DNA from: Planctomycetaceae bacterium
Lineage (GTDB): Bacteria > Planctomycetota > Planctomycetia > Pirellulales > Pirellulaceae
DNA length: 50,312 nucleotides
Assembly: GCA_016794985.1 (NCBI GenBank)
Contig: JAEUIQ010000085.1
Span: 1-50,312, forward strand
Reading direction: 5' to 3'
Made by a program: the position numbers and the translations under genes
Notes under the pieces: generated by a model
Told to the model about the DNA's origin: nothing
Databases searched by the model: none
Seen by the model: only the letters and a program-made list of their open reading frames with translations
Shown: positions 43,363-50,312 of the stretch, piece by piece
Layout of the letters: every line of letters starts with the position of its first letter
Numbering within the stretch: position 1 is the first letter of the stretch

Positions 43363-44052
43363 CTACTCTTCCTGCTTCTCGACAAAAAACAAGTTGTGAA
43401 TCAACATCAAGATCACACCAACCACCAACAAGCTGTCGGCAATATTGAAGTTTGGCCAGGGATCAAAGTAAGGAACACCCGCCAAACGAAAGTGAATCCA
43501 ATCACGGACATGATAATGAAAGTCCTCTGGCGTCCTTTCATCGTGCCACAATCCCAATCGATCGTACAAGTTGCCCACAATCCCACCCGTGATCAAACCC
43601 AAACAACACACCAACAATCGATCGCGCCATGCTCCGAACGCGAACAGCCATGTCAACAGCCCTACCAGCGCCACCATGCTCAGCGAGACGAACACCGATT
43701 GGTAGCCTTGCATCATGCCGAATAGTGCCCCGCCGTTTGTCGAGGTTTGAATGCCAAAGATGCCATCGATCCACCAATGCGGGGCGTGGGTGATCGGCCA
43801 ATCATTCGGATGTTGATTGTAGGGCCAATAGTTGGCGAACATGTAAGACTTGGTCCACAAGTCCGCGGACACTCCGCCCGTCGCCAAACACAGAAAAACA
43901 ATCGCTGCCATCGCCCACGACCAACCTCGCGCGACTTTGAGGCTTCGAACCGCAGCGGCACTCTCCGATTCGGAGCTCGCAGTTGCCGGAGGCGGATCAA
44001 GTGGATCGACTGGGGGGTGCTTCGAATTCGGTGGCTCTGGGTCCGTCGGCAT
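43363..44052 (-). CDS. lspA: Signal peptidase II (lipoprotein signal peptidase)
   Basis: 229 residues from the ATG at 44052 (the frame opens at a TTG, 44058). It cleaves the signal peptide of lipoproteins after diacylglyceryl transfer, in the inner membrane. The catalytic Asp pair is present: Asp164 in GGIVGNLYDRLGLWH and Asp206 in NFNIADSLLVVG; the earlier conserved Asp64 is in SADLWTK. Four membrane helices. Longer than E. coli LspA (164 residues) because of a Pro/Ser-rich cytoplasmic N-terminus of about 45 residues. The stop is immediately followed by hisN. Confidence 0.95.
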   Translation of the reverse strand: MPTDPEPPNSKHPPVDPLDPPPATASSESESAAAVRSLKVARGWSWAMAAIVFLCLATGGVSADLWTKSYMFANYWPYNQHPNDWPITHAPHWWIDGIFGIQTSTNGGALFGMMQGYQSVFVSLSMVALVGLLTWLFAFGAWRDRLLVCCLGLITGGIVGNLYDRLGLWHDERTPEDFHYHVRDWIHFRLAGVPYFDPWPNFNIADSLLVVGVILMLIHNLFFVEKQEE

Positions 44053-44071
44053 GTTCAACCAAACTTCGAGT

Positions 44072-44440
44072 CTAGGCGTCCAATTCGTTCGCGCACTTGA
44101 TGCAATACGGAGTGTACGGCAGGACCTGCAACCGCATCTTGCTTATTTTTGCGTTGCAATTCGTGCAAAAGCCGAAGGTGCTATTGCTGACCCGGTCCAA
44201 TGCCTCGTCGATCAAATTCAACGCGACGGACTCGTTGTCGATCAACCTCAAGGTGTTGTCTTGATCGAACGCGTCACTGCCGGCGTCGGCGATATGGCTG
44301 GGGATTGTCGAATTGGCAGCTCCCAGACTTTGGTCGCTCATCGCGGCATCGCGCAAGCTCGACATGTCCCCGCTGACCCGCGCCCGTAGGTTGAGCAGAA
44401 TATTCTTGTATTCCTTGAGTTCGGCCTTCGTTAATTTCAC
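44072..44440 (-). CDS. DksA/TraR-family zinc-finger protein
   Basis: 122 residues from a GTG at 44440 (reading MKLTKAELKEYKNIL), chosen because GGGGAG lies about 10 bp ahead; the open frame extends to 44818 but that part runs into repeat sequence. A helical N-terminal half is followed by the four-cysteine finger: Cys92, Cys95 (CTNC) and Cys113, Cys116 (CIKC), with VLPYTPYCIKC as in TraR/DksA C-termini. These proteins bind RNA polymerase through the secondary channel. It is the first gene of the lspA operon, with 19 bp to lspA. Confidence 0.9.
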   Translation of the reverse strand: MKLTKAELKEYKNILLNLRARVSGDMSSLRDAAMSDQSLGAANSTIPSHIADAGSDAFDQDNTLRLIDNESVALNLIDEALDRVSNSTFGFCTNCNAKISKMRLQVLPYTPYCIKCANELDA

Positions 44441-44744
44441 TGACTTGGGTCTCCCCGGGGGAAAACAAACCACAATTCGATTGGCCGTCGGCGCCAACCA
44501 GCCGTCTAAAAGCTGGCATAGCTTACTTGCTTCCTCCCCCCGCAACCACCCCCTCACAGGTTGTCGCCCTCGGCACCAGATCCCGCCGCCCCCGTGCTTT
44601 ACGCCATTTCCCAGTCCATGATCCTGCCCCGTTCCGCATGGTGGACCGAGCCAACGATCGGCAGGATCAAGATCATTCAAATCGGGCAATTGCTGGATTT
44701 CACTGCCTTGAATAGACTGGGCTTCAACGCTGTGAGGCACTTTT

Positions 44745-44900
44745 TTCCGGTGAGCTGGGGCCCGAATGGGCCGAAACAACCCTAGCCGGTGTGCGTATGC
44801 CGCCGCTTGGAATGACATCTCATCCAGAAAAGGCCCTCACAGGCCGACACAAGTGCGGAGCGCGGGCATTGAAAAAGTGCTTCACCGCGTGGCCCCAGCC
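44745..44900 (+). repeat. Dispersed repeat family C, copy 3
   Basis: The GGCCGAAACAACCCTAGCC core at 44769-44787 sits in the 488 bp divergent gap between the DksA-like and deoxyhypusine-synthase genes. It is preceded by GGGGCCCGAAT and followed by GTGTGCGTA, GCCGCC, CATCCAGAAAAGGC and TTGAAAAAGTGCTTC, in the same order as the copy at 29521. The remainder of the gap shows no gene. Confidence 0.7.
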
Positions 44901-44928
44901 CCTTTCCTGATAGCGTTTAGCGATTGCC

Positions 44929-45945
44929 ATGTCTTCGACGCCGGTCCTCGAATTTATTCTCCGCAATTACAAGAACTTCAACGCCCGCGTGACTCGCGAC
45001 GCTTTGATATCCTATTGGCGGCACTTGCAGGGCGGCGGCAAGATGTTTTGGACCTTGGCGGGCGCGATGTCCTCGGCCCAGTTGGGGATTACCCTGGCCC
45101 CGGCCATCCGCGAAGGGCTGATCCATGGGATTTCGTCCACCGGCGCGAACTTGGAAGAGTCCCTGTTTCGCTTGGTCGCCCATCACAGCTACAAAGATTT
45201 CCCCGAATACCGCTACTTCACCAAAGCCGACGACACCAAGATCTTGAAGCAACGCATGCGGCGGGTCACCGACACCAGCATCCCCGAAGACGAGGCGTTC
45301 CGGGCGGTCGAAAAATTCATCGTCCCGATGTGGAAGCAGGCCCATGATTCCGGCAATCGCCGCTTCTGGCACGAATATTTCTACGAACTGATTCAAAAGC
45401 TCCCGGCCAAAACTCACGAAGGCAAAGCCGACGAGTCGTGGCTGTTGGCGGCGGCCAAAGCGAACTTGCCAATGGTGGTCCCGGGCTACGAGGACTCGAC
45501 CTTCGGCAACATCTTTGCCTCGCATGTCAAGTTCAACGACTTCCCGGCCTCGATCGTCAAGTCGGGCATCGAATACATGGCCGAGTTCTACGACCAGTAT
45601 CAAGAAATGTCCAAGGGAGCCGGGATCGGCTTTTTCCAAATCGGCGGTGGGATCGCGGGCGACTTCCCAATCTGCGTCGTGCCTTCGATCAAATACGACT
45701 TGGAGAAGAAAGCCAAACCGTGGGCGTACTTCTGCCAAATTTCCGATTCAACTACTTCTTACGGTTCCTATTCGGGAGCGACGCCCAACGAGAAAATCAC
45801 TTGGGACAAGCTGACCGATAAAACCCCGATGTTCGTCATCGAGTCCGATGCCACGATTGTCGCCCCGCTGATCCTGTCGGCCTTGTTGGAATGCCGCCGC
45901 TTCCCCAAAGAAGCCGACAAGCTGATCAGCAAGTTGGAAGCCTAA
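44929..45945 (+). CDS. Deoxyhypusine-synthase family protein
   Basis: A protein of 338 residues of the DHS family. Eukaryotic and archaeal DHS transfers an aminobutyl group from spermidine to eIF5A, which bacteria lack, so the role here must differ (a homospermidine-synthase-like or another polyamine transfer is possible). The NAD-binding and active-site regions are recognisable: MFWTLAGAMSSAQLGITLAP, GIGFFQIGGGIAGDFPICVV, and, near the end, EKITWDKLTDKT, where the active-site Lys of DHS (human SWGK) is kept as TWDK. The next gene is metH, 95 bp on, same strand; co-transcription is likely. Confidence 0.88.
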   Translation: MSSTPVLEFILRNYKNFNARVTRDALISYWRHLQGGGKMFWTLAGAMSSAQLGITLAPAIREGLIHGISSTGANLEESLFRLVAHHSYKDFPEYRYFTKADDTKILKQRMRRVTDTSIPEDEAFRAVEKFIVPMWKQAHDSGNRRFWHEYFYELIQKLPAKTHEGKADESWLLAAAKANLPMVVPGYEDSTFGNIFASHVKFNDFPASIVKSGIEYMAEFYDQYQEMSKGAGIGFFQIGGGIAGDFPICVVPSIKYDLEKKAKPWAYFCQISDSTTSYGSYSGATPNEKITWDKLTDKTPMFVIESDATIVAPLILSALLECRRFPKEADKLISKLEA

Positions 45946-46040
45946 TCGCTCCCAGCTAAAGCTTTGATCGTTGAATCGCCGATTCGCGAGGATGGCCCGC
46001 GCGTCGAGGCGGTTCGTACCTTTGTGCAACGGACGATAAC

Positions 46041-49000
46041 ATGTCAGTCGATATTCGCGAGTATTTACAAGATCGCATTCTGATTCTCGATGGCGCCATG
46101 GGCAGCATGCTGCAACAGTACAAGCTGTCCGAAGAGGACGTGCGCGGGAAACTGTTCGCCAATCACCAGAAAGACTTGAAGAACTTTTCTGATGTGCTCT
46201 GTCTGACTCAACCGGACAAGATCACTTCAATCCACGAACAATACTTGGAAGCAGGCGCGGACATCATCGAGACGAACTCCTTCGGTGCCAGCCCGGTGGG
46301 CATGGAAGAGTTCGACCTGCCATTGGAAATGGTCGCCAAGCTCAATCAGGGGGCCATCGATTGCGCCCGACAGGCCGTCGAGAAATACAACCGGCTGACA
46401 CCGAACAAACGTCGCTTTATCGCTGGTTCGATTGGACCAACAACGAAGCAAACGGCGATTAGCACACGGCCCGATGATGCGGCCTATCGCAGCACCACTT
46501 TTGACGAATTGGAAGCCTCCTACTACGCCCAAGTCAAATGCCTGTGTGAAGGCGGCGTTGATTTGCTGTTACCCGAAACAGCGATCGATACGTTGAACTT
46601 GAAGTCGTGCTTGTTTGCCATTTCACGCTACTACAAAGAGACGGGCTGTCAGATTCCCGTCATGGTTTCTGCGGCCTTTGGTGATGGTGGTGGGACCTTT
46701 GTTTCTGGCCAAGTGGTGGAAGCCTTCTGGTATGCTGTCTCGAACTTTCCCATGTTGAGCGTCGGGATGAACTGCGCCTTGGGCCCTGACAAGATGAGGC
46801 CTCACCTGAAGGAACTGGCGACCGTCGCCAATACCTACATCAGCTGTCATCCGAACGCTGGGCTACCCAACGCGATGGGCCAATATGATTTGTCGCCTCA
46901 AGCCATGGCCGTGCAGATTCGCGACTTCGCCCAACAAGGCTGGCTGAACATTGTCGGCGGTTGCTGCGGCACGACCCCAGCCCACATTCGGGAAATCGCC
47001 AAGGCCGTTACCGGCGTCGCGCCACGGCGAGTGCCCGAATCCGCCCCCCTGATGCGGCTCAGCGGCACGCGACCTTTGGTTCTCCGTCCCGAATCGAACT
47101 TCCTCATGGTCGGCGAACGCACCAACGTCATGGGCTCGAAGATGTTCGCCCGTTTGGTCCGCTCCGGCGAATACGAAAAAGCTGTCGAGGTCGCGCGGGA
47201 ACAAGTCCAAGGCGGTGCTTTGGTCATCGACGTCAACATGGACGACGCCTTGTTGGACGGCGTCGAAGCGATGACGACCTACCTGCGACTGTTGGCTGGC
47301 GAAAGCGACATCAGCAGCGTGCCCGTCATGATCGACAGCTCGCGCTGGGAAGTGATCGAAGCCGGACTCAAGAACGTGCAAGGCAAGTCGATCGTCAATT
47401 CGATCTCGCTCAAAGATGGCGAAGCCGAATTCCTCCGTCGCGCCGAACTGATTCGTCGCTATGGAGCCGCTGTCGTCGTCATGGCCTTTGACGAACAAGG
47501 TCAAGCCGTCGAGAAAGACGACAAGGTTCGCATCTGCCAACGAGCTTACAAGCTGCTCACCGAACGAATCAACTTTCCGCCCCAAGACATTATCTTCGAC
47601 CCGAACATTTTGACGGTTGCGACCGGCATCGCCGAACACGACAACTACGCCGTGGACTTTATCGAAGCCACGCGCGAGATCAAAGCCACTTGCCCGTTGG
47701 CCAAAGTCAGCGGCGGTGTCAGCAATGTGTCGTTCTCGTTTCGTGGCAACGACAAAGTTCGCGAAGCCATGCACTCCGCTTTCTTGTATCATGCGATCAA
47801 GGCCGGGATGGACATGGGTATCGTCAACGCCGGGCAATTAGAAGTTTACGAACAGATCGAACCGGAATTACTCCAACATGTCGAAGACGTGTTGCTGAAC
47901 CGTCGCCCCGATGCGACCGATCGCCTGTTGGCTCTGGCGGAGAAATTCAAAGGCGACAAAACCGAACGGACCGTCGAAGAACAACCCTGGCGCGACGAAC
48001 CCGTCGAAGCCCGCATCGAATACGCGCTGATCAAAGGCATCGATCGCTTCATTGAAGCCGACACCGAAGAGGCGCGGCAGAAGTTCCCCCGCTGTTTAGA
48101 CATCATCGAAGGTCCGATGATGAAGGGTATGGGCATCGTGGGCGATTTGTTTGGCGAGGGCAAAATGTTCTTGCCACAAGTCGTCAAGAGCGCTCGTGTG
48201 ATGAAGAAAGCCGTCGCCTATTTGACGCCTTTCATGGAAGCTGAAAAATTGGCGGCGGGCATCACCGGCGACCAACACAACGGCAAAGTGCTCTTGGCGA
48301 CCGTCAAAGGCGACGTTCACGACATCGGCAAAAACATCGTTGGCGTCGTCTTGGCCTGCAACAATTATCACATCATCGATTTGGGCGTGATGGTTTCGAT
48401 GGAGAAGATTCTGGACACGGCCATCGAACAAGACGTCGATATTATTGGCTTGTCCGGCTTGATCACGCCGAGCTTGGATGAAATGGTCATCGTGGCTACC
48501 GAAATGGAACGCCGCGGGATGAAAATGCCGCTCTTGATTGGCGGTGCCACCACCAGCGACAAGCACACCGCAGTCAAAATCGCTCCGCGTTATTCGGGCC
48601 CGACCGTCCACGTGTTGGACGCCTCACGCAGCGTCGGTGTGGTCGAAAAATTGCTCAATGAAGACGCCTATGCCGATTTCGTCGCCGACAACGCGGCCAA
48701 GCATCAGAAGTTAGCGGATGCGTATGAAACTCGTGATTTGAAACTGGTTCCGTACAGCGAAGCGCTCGAACGACGCTGGAGCTTCGATTGGTCCACCGTC
48801 GACATCTCCCAGCCGCAGTTCACCGGTCTTCGTACGATCGATGGCGACATCGCCACCATTCGCCAGTACATCGACTGGTCTCCGTTCTTTGCATCCTGGG
48901 AAATGAAAGGGAAGTATCCCAAAATCTTCTCGGACCCCAAGCTTGGGCGCGAAGCAAAAGAACTGTTCGACAACGCCAACGCTTTGCTGGACCAAGCCCA

Positions 49001-49718
49001 ACGCGAAGGCAAGTTGCAACTCAAAGGCGTGTATGGGTTCTGGCCGGCGGCCACGGTGGGCGACGACATCTTGGTCTACACCGACCAACAGCGCAAGCAA
49101 TTGGCGTGCACCTTCCACATGCTGCGGCAACAATGGGAGCGGCAAGGTCAAACCAACTTCAAGTCGTTGGCCGATCTGGTCGCGCCACTCGACAGTGGTC
49201 GGTCAGATTACATCGGTGGCTTCGCGGTCACGTCCGGGATTGGTTGCCACGAATGGACCGAGGCACTGTCCAAGGCGAACGACACCTACAATGCGATCTT
49301 GGTGCAATCGGTGGCCGATCGATTGGCGGAAGCCTTTGCCGAATGGTTGCACGAACAAGTCCGTCGCCAATGGGGCTACGAACCAACTCCGTTGCCGTTG
49401 GAGCAGTTGATCGAAGAAAACTATCGCGGTATACGCCCCGCAGCAGGGTATCCTGCTTGCCCGGATCACACTGAGAAAGAAACGCTGTTCCGCTTGTTGG
49501 ACGCGACCAAGCACACGACGATCACTTTGACCGAGTCATTTGCAATGTGGCCCTCGGCCAGCGTCAGTGGTTTGTACTTCGGACATCCAGAGGCACGATA
49601 CTTTGCGGTCAGCAAGATCGCACAAGATCAAGTCATCGACTACGCTCGCCGCAAGGGTCGCACGGTCGCCGAGATGGAACGTTGGCTCTCTCCGAACCTC
49701 GGCTACGAACCGCGCTAG
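46041..49718 (+). CDS. metH: Cobalamin-dependent methionine synthase MetH
   Basis: 1225 residues, the full MetH length. Domains in order: homocysteine-binding barrel (residues of about 1-330) with zinc ligands in NCALG (near 244) and GGCCGTTPAH (near 305); pterin-binding barrel (350-610; FLMVGERTNVMGSKMFARLV); helical B12 cap and Rossmann domain with DVHDIGKN (His760 is the lower cobalt ligand; D758/H760/G763); and the AdoMet activation domain (about 930-1225) with RPAAGYPACPDHTEKETLFR. It methylates homocysteine from methyltetrahydrofolate. No cobalamin riboswitch is seen in the 95 bp upstream. Confidence 0.97.
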   Translation: MSVDIREYLQDRILILDGAMGSMLQQYKLSEEDVRGKLFANHQKDLKNFSDVLCLTQPDKITSIHEQYLEAGADIIETNSFGASPVGMEEFDLPLEMVAKLNQGAIDCARQAVEKYNRLTPNKRRFIAGSIGPTTKQTAISTRPDDAAYRSTTFDELEASYYAQVKCLCEGGVDLLLPETAIDTLNLKSCLFAISRYYKETGCQIPVMVSAAFGDGGGTFVSGQVVEAFWYAVSNFPMLSVGMNCALGPDKMRPHLKELATVANTYISCHPNAGLPNAMGQYDLSPQAMAVQIRDFAQQGWLNIVGGCCGTTPAHIREIAKAVTGVAPRRVPESAPLMRLSGTRPLVLRPESNFLMVGERTNVMGSKMFARLVRSGEYEKAVEVAREQVQGGALVIDVNMDDALLDGVEAMTTYLRLLAGESDISSVPVMIDSSRWEVIEAGLKNVQGKSIVNSISLKDGEAEFLRRAELIRRYGAAVVVMAFDEQGQAVEKDDKVRICQRAYKLLTERINFPPQDIIFDPNILTVATGIAEHDNYAVDFIEATREIKATCPLAKVSGGVSNVSFSFRGNDKVREAMHSAFLYHAIKAGMDMGIVNAGQLEVYEQIEPELLQHVEDVLLNRRPDATDRLLALAEKFKGDKTERTVEEQPWRDEPVEARIEYALIKGIDRFIEADTEEARQKFPRCLDIIEGPMMKGMGIVGDLFGEGKMFLPQVVKSARVMKKAVAYLTPFMEAEKLAAGITGDQHNGKVLLATVKGDVHDIGKNIVGVVLACNNYHIIDLGVMVSMEKILDTAIEQDVDIIGLSGLITPSLDEMVIVATEMERRGMKMPLLIGGATTSDKHTAVKIAPRYSGPTVHVLDASRSVGVVEKLLNEDAYADFVADNAAKHQKLADAYETRDLKLVPYSEALERRWSFDWSTVDISQPQFTGLRTIDGDIATIRQYIDWSPFFASWEMKGKYPKIFSDPKLGREAKELFDNANALLDQAQREGKLQLKGVYGFWPAATVGDDILVYTDQQRKQLACTFHMLRQQWERQGQTNFKSLADLVAPLDSGRSDYIGGFAVTSGIGCHEWTEALSKANDTYNAILVQSVADRLAEAFAEWLHEQVRRQWGYEPTPLPLEQLIEENYRGIRPAAGYPACPDHTEKETLFRLLDATKHTTITLTESFAMWPSASVSGLYFGHPEARYFAVSKIAQDQVIDYARRKGRTVAEMERWLSPNLGYEPR

Positions 49719-49745
49719 TGTGCCGACAATGTGCATCGCCACGAT

Positions 49746-49965
49746 GTGCATCGCCAGTCCCCTGGCGGTTGGTGGCTAAGCCCAACTCCCGATTGGCAAA
49801 GGAATGGATGGCAAAGGAATTTGTCTTGCGCCGATTATGGTAAAAGATGGTGAGTAAAAGATGATTGGCACCCAAGTTCTCGGTGCTCTTTGATCTTGAA
49901 CCATCTTTTACTTTCGGTTCGTACGAACACGGACTCCCTAGCAACGCTACTTCGACCGTTGAAAA
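49746..49965. repeat. Repeat family D, copy 1
   Basis: A ~220 bp sequence following metH, nearly repeated at 50093-50312. It contains two copies of GGCAAAGGAAT and the inverted pair GTAAAAGATGGT (49840-49851) and ACCATCTTTTAC (49900-49911), which would fold into a hairpin with TGATTGGCACCCAAG in the loop. A minus-strand frame crosses it (LGSPCSYEP...), an artefact of the repeat. Confidence 0.88.
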
Positions 49966-50092
49966 CTACATCGCGTCCGTTCAACTGACTCAGTTTGCGT
50001 CACCGATTCCCTTGCCAAACATTCCTTTGCCAATTCCGCCGGCCACTAAACTCGCAAACCGTTACACGCTGATGACGGTCCCGTCTGGCAAA
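49966..50092. other. Spacer between the two family D copies
   Basis: 127 bp, containing the reverse orientation of the AAAGGAAT motif (CATTCCTTTGCCAATTCCGCC) and TTGCCAAACATTCCTTTGCC. No gene. Confidence 0.5.
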
Positions 50093-50312
50093 GTGCATCG
50101 CCAGTCCCCTGGCGGTCGAACCCTAAGCCCGACTCCCGATTGGCAAAGGAATGGATGGCAAAGGAATTTGACTTGCGTCGATTATGGTAAAAGATGGTGG
50201 GTAAAAGATGATTGGCACCCAAGGTCTTTGTGCTCTTTGATCTTAAACCATCTTTTGCCATTGGTTCATAAGAACGCGGACTCCCTAGCAACGCTACTTC
50301 GATGGTTGACAA
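50093..50312. repeat. Repeat family D, copy 2 (runs off the window)
   Basis: Second copy of the element, 347 bp from the first, with scattered substitutions (for example GTAAAAGATGGTGGGTAAAAG). The hairpin arms TAAAAGATGG and CCATCTTTT remain complementary. The minus-strand frame here (LGSPRSYEP, FYHNRRK) is similar to that in copy 1, as expected for duplicated sequence. Confidence 0.88.

Noticed and set aside
44441..44818. N-terminal extension of the DksA/TraR-like protein
   Set aside because: The extension runs into repeat C and is rich in Gly/Cys/Trp of unnatural type. The GTG at 44440 has a proper ribosome-binding site.
44441..44928. tRNA or structured RNA in the divergent gap
   Set aside because: No cloverleaf or terminator can be traced; the gap is explained by repeat C.
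45946..46040. Cobalamin riboswitch before metH
   Set aside because: Only 95 bp are available, which is too short, and no conserved B12-box-like segment is seen.
46863..47837. Long minus-strand frame of 324 codons inside metH
   Set aside because: It is an antisense shadow of an unmistakable MetH coding region with no family match of its own.
49633..49944. Minus-strand small protein gene (LGSPCSYEP) and its twin at 50046-50312
   Set aside because: The frames follow the family D repeat and start at different places. Presence in both copies is due to duplication.

Overview
The window is a chromosomal piece of a planctomycete, most likely of the Pirellulales/Pirellulaceae group. The grounds are the flgF-G-A-H-I-J-N-K-L flagellar arrangement with a giant FlgL, a Ser/Thr kinase fused to further domains, an EF-hand/Gly-Pro-rich efflux adaptor, many secreted proteins of planctomycete type, and families of short dispersed repeats. 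The genus is an inference.

Layout. 1-2694 is a repeat-dominated, eroded region. A secreted protein gene (minus strand) is flanked by copies of a ~142 bp element with imperfect terminal inverted repeats (family A), alternating with a ~52-60 bp palindrome with GGGGACAC...GTGTCCCC arms (family B). The array cuts off an endonuclease/exonuclease/phosphatase-family gene after about 60 codons and abuts a possible C-terminal remnant of another gene. 3005-14392 is a flagellar operon for distal rod, L/P rings, rod-binding protein, chaperone and hook-junction proteins (flgF, flgG, flgA, flgH, flgI, flgJ-like, flgN, flgK, flgL), preceded by a good sigma-54 type -24/-12 sequence. 14408-20650 (minus) holds an EboF-like phosphatase-superfamily protein, a secreted protein with a Pro/Ala/Gly tail, an outer-membrane beta-barrel protein and tyrS. 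20885-22841 (plus) holds a beta-helix protein and a Cys-rich exported protein. 22944-28826 (minus) holds a 1476-residue kinase/STAND-ATPase/FGE-like fusion and an alpha/beta hydrolase. 29089-34290 holds two small proteins and a MacAB-like exporter (adaptor, ATPase, permease). 34291-36542 is a long intergenic stretch with repeats and dyads, one possible small gene and a diacylglycerol-kinase family gene. 36833-40342 has a zinc-ribbon membrane protein, a metal-type permease and a MoxR ATPase. 40506-44440 is a compact minus-strand operon: DksA/TraR-like, lspA, hisN-like, eboE-like, deoC. 44929-49718 (plus) has a deoxyhypusine-synthase family gene and cobalamin-dependent metH. The last ~590 bp are two copies of a third long repeat.

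How the parts fit. The flagellar genes form one functional unit. The exporter genes form another. The lspA operon mixes membrane-lipoprotein maturation with small-molecule phosphatase, aldolase and EboE functions. EboF-like and EboE-like proteins, normally neighbours in ebo clusters, lie 26 kb apart here. I saw no rRNA, tRNA, CRISPR array, transposase or prophage genes.
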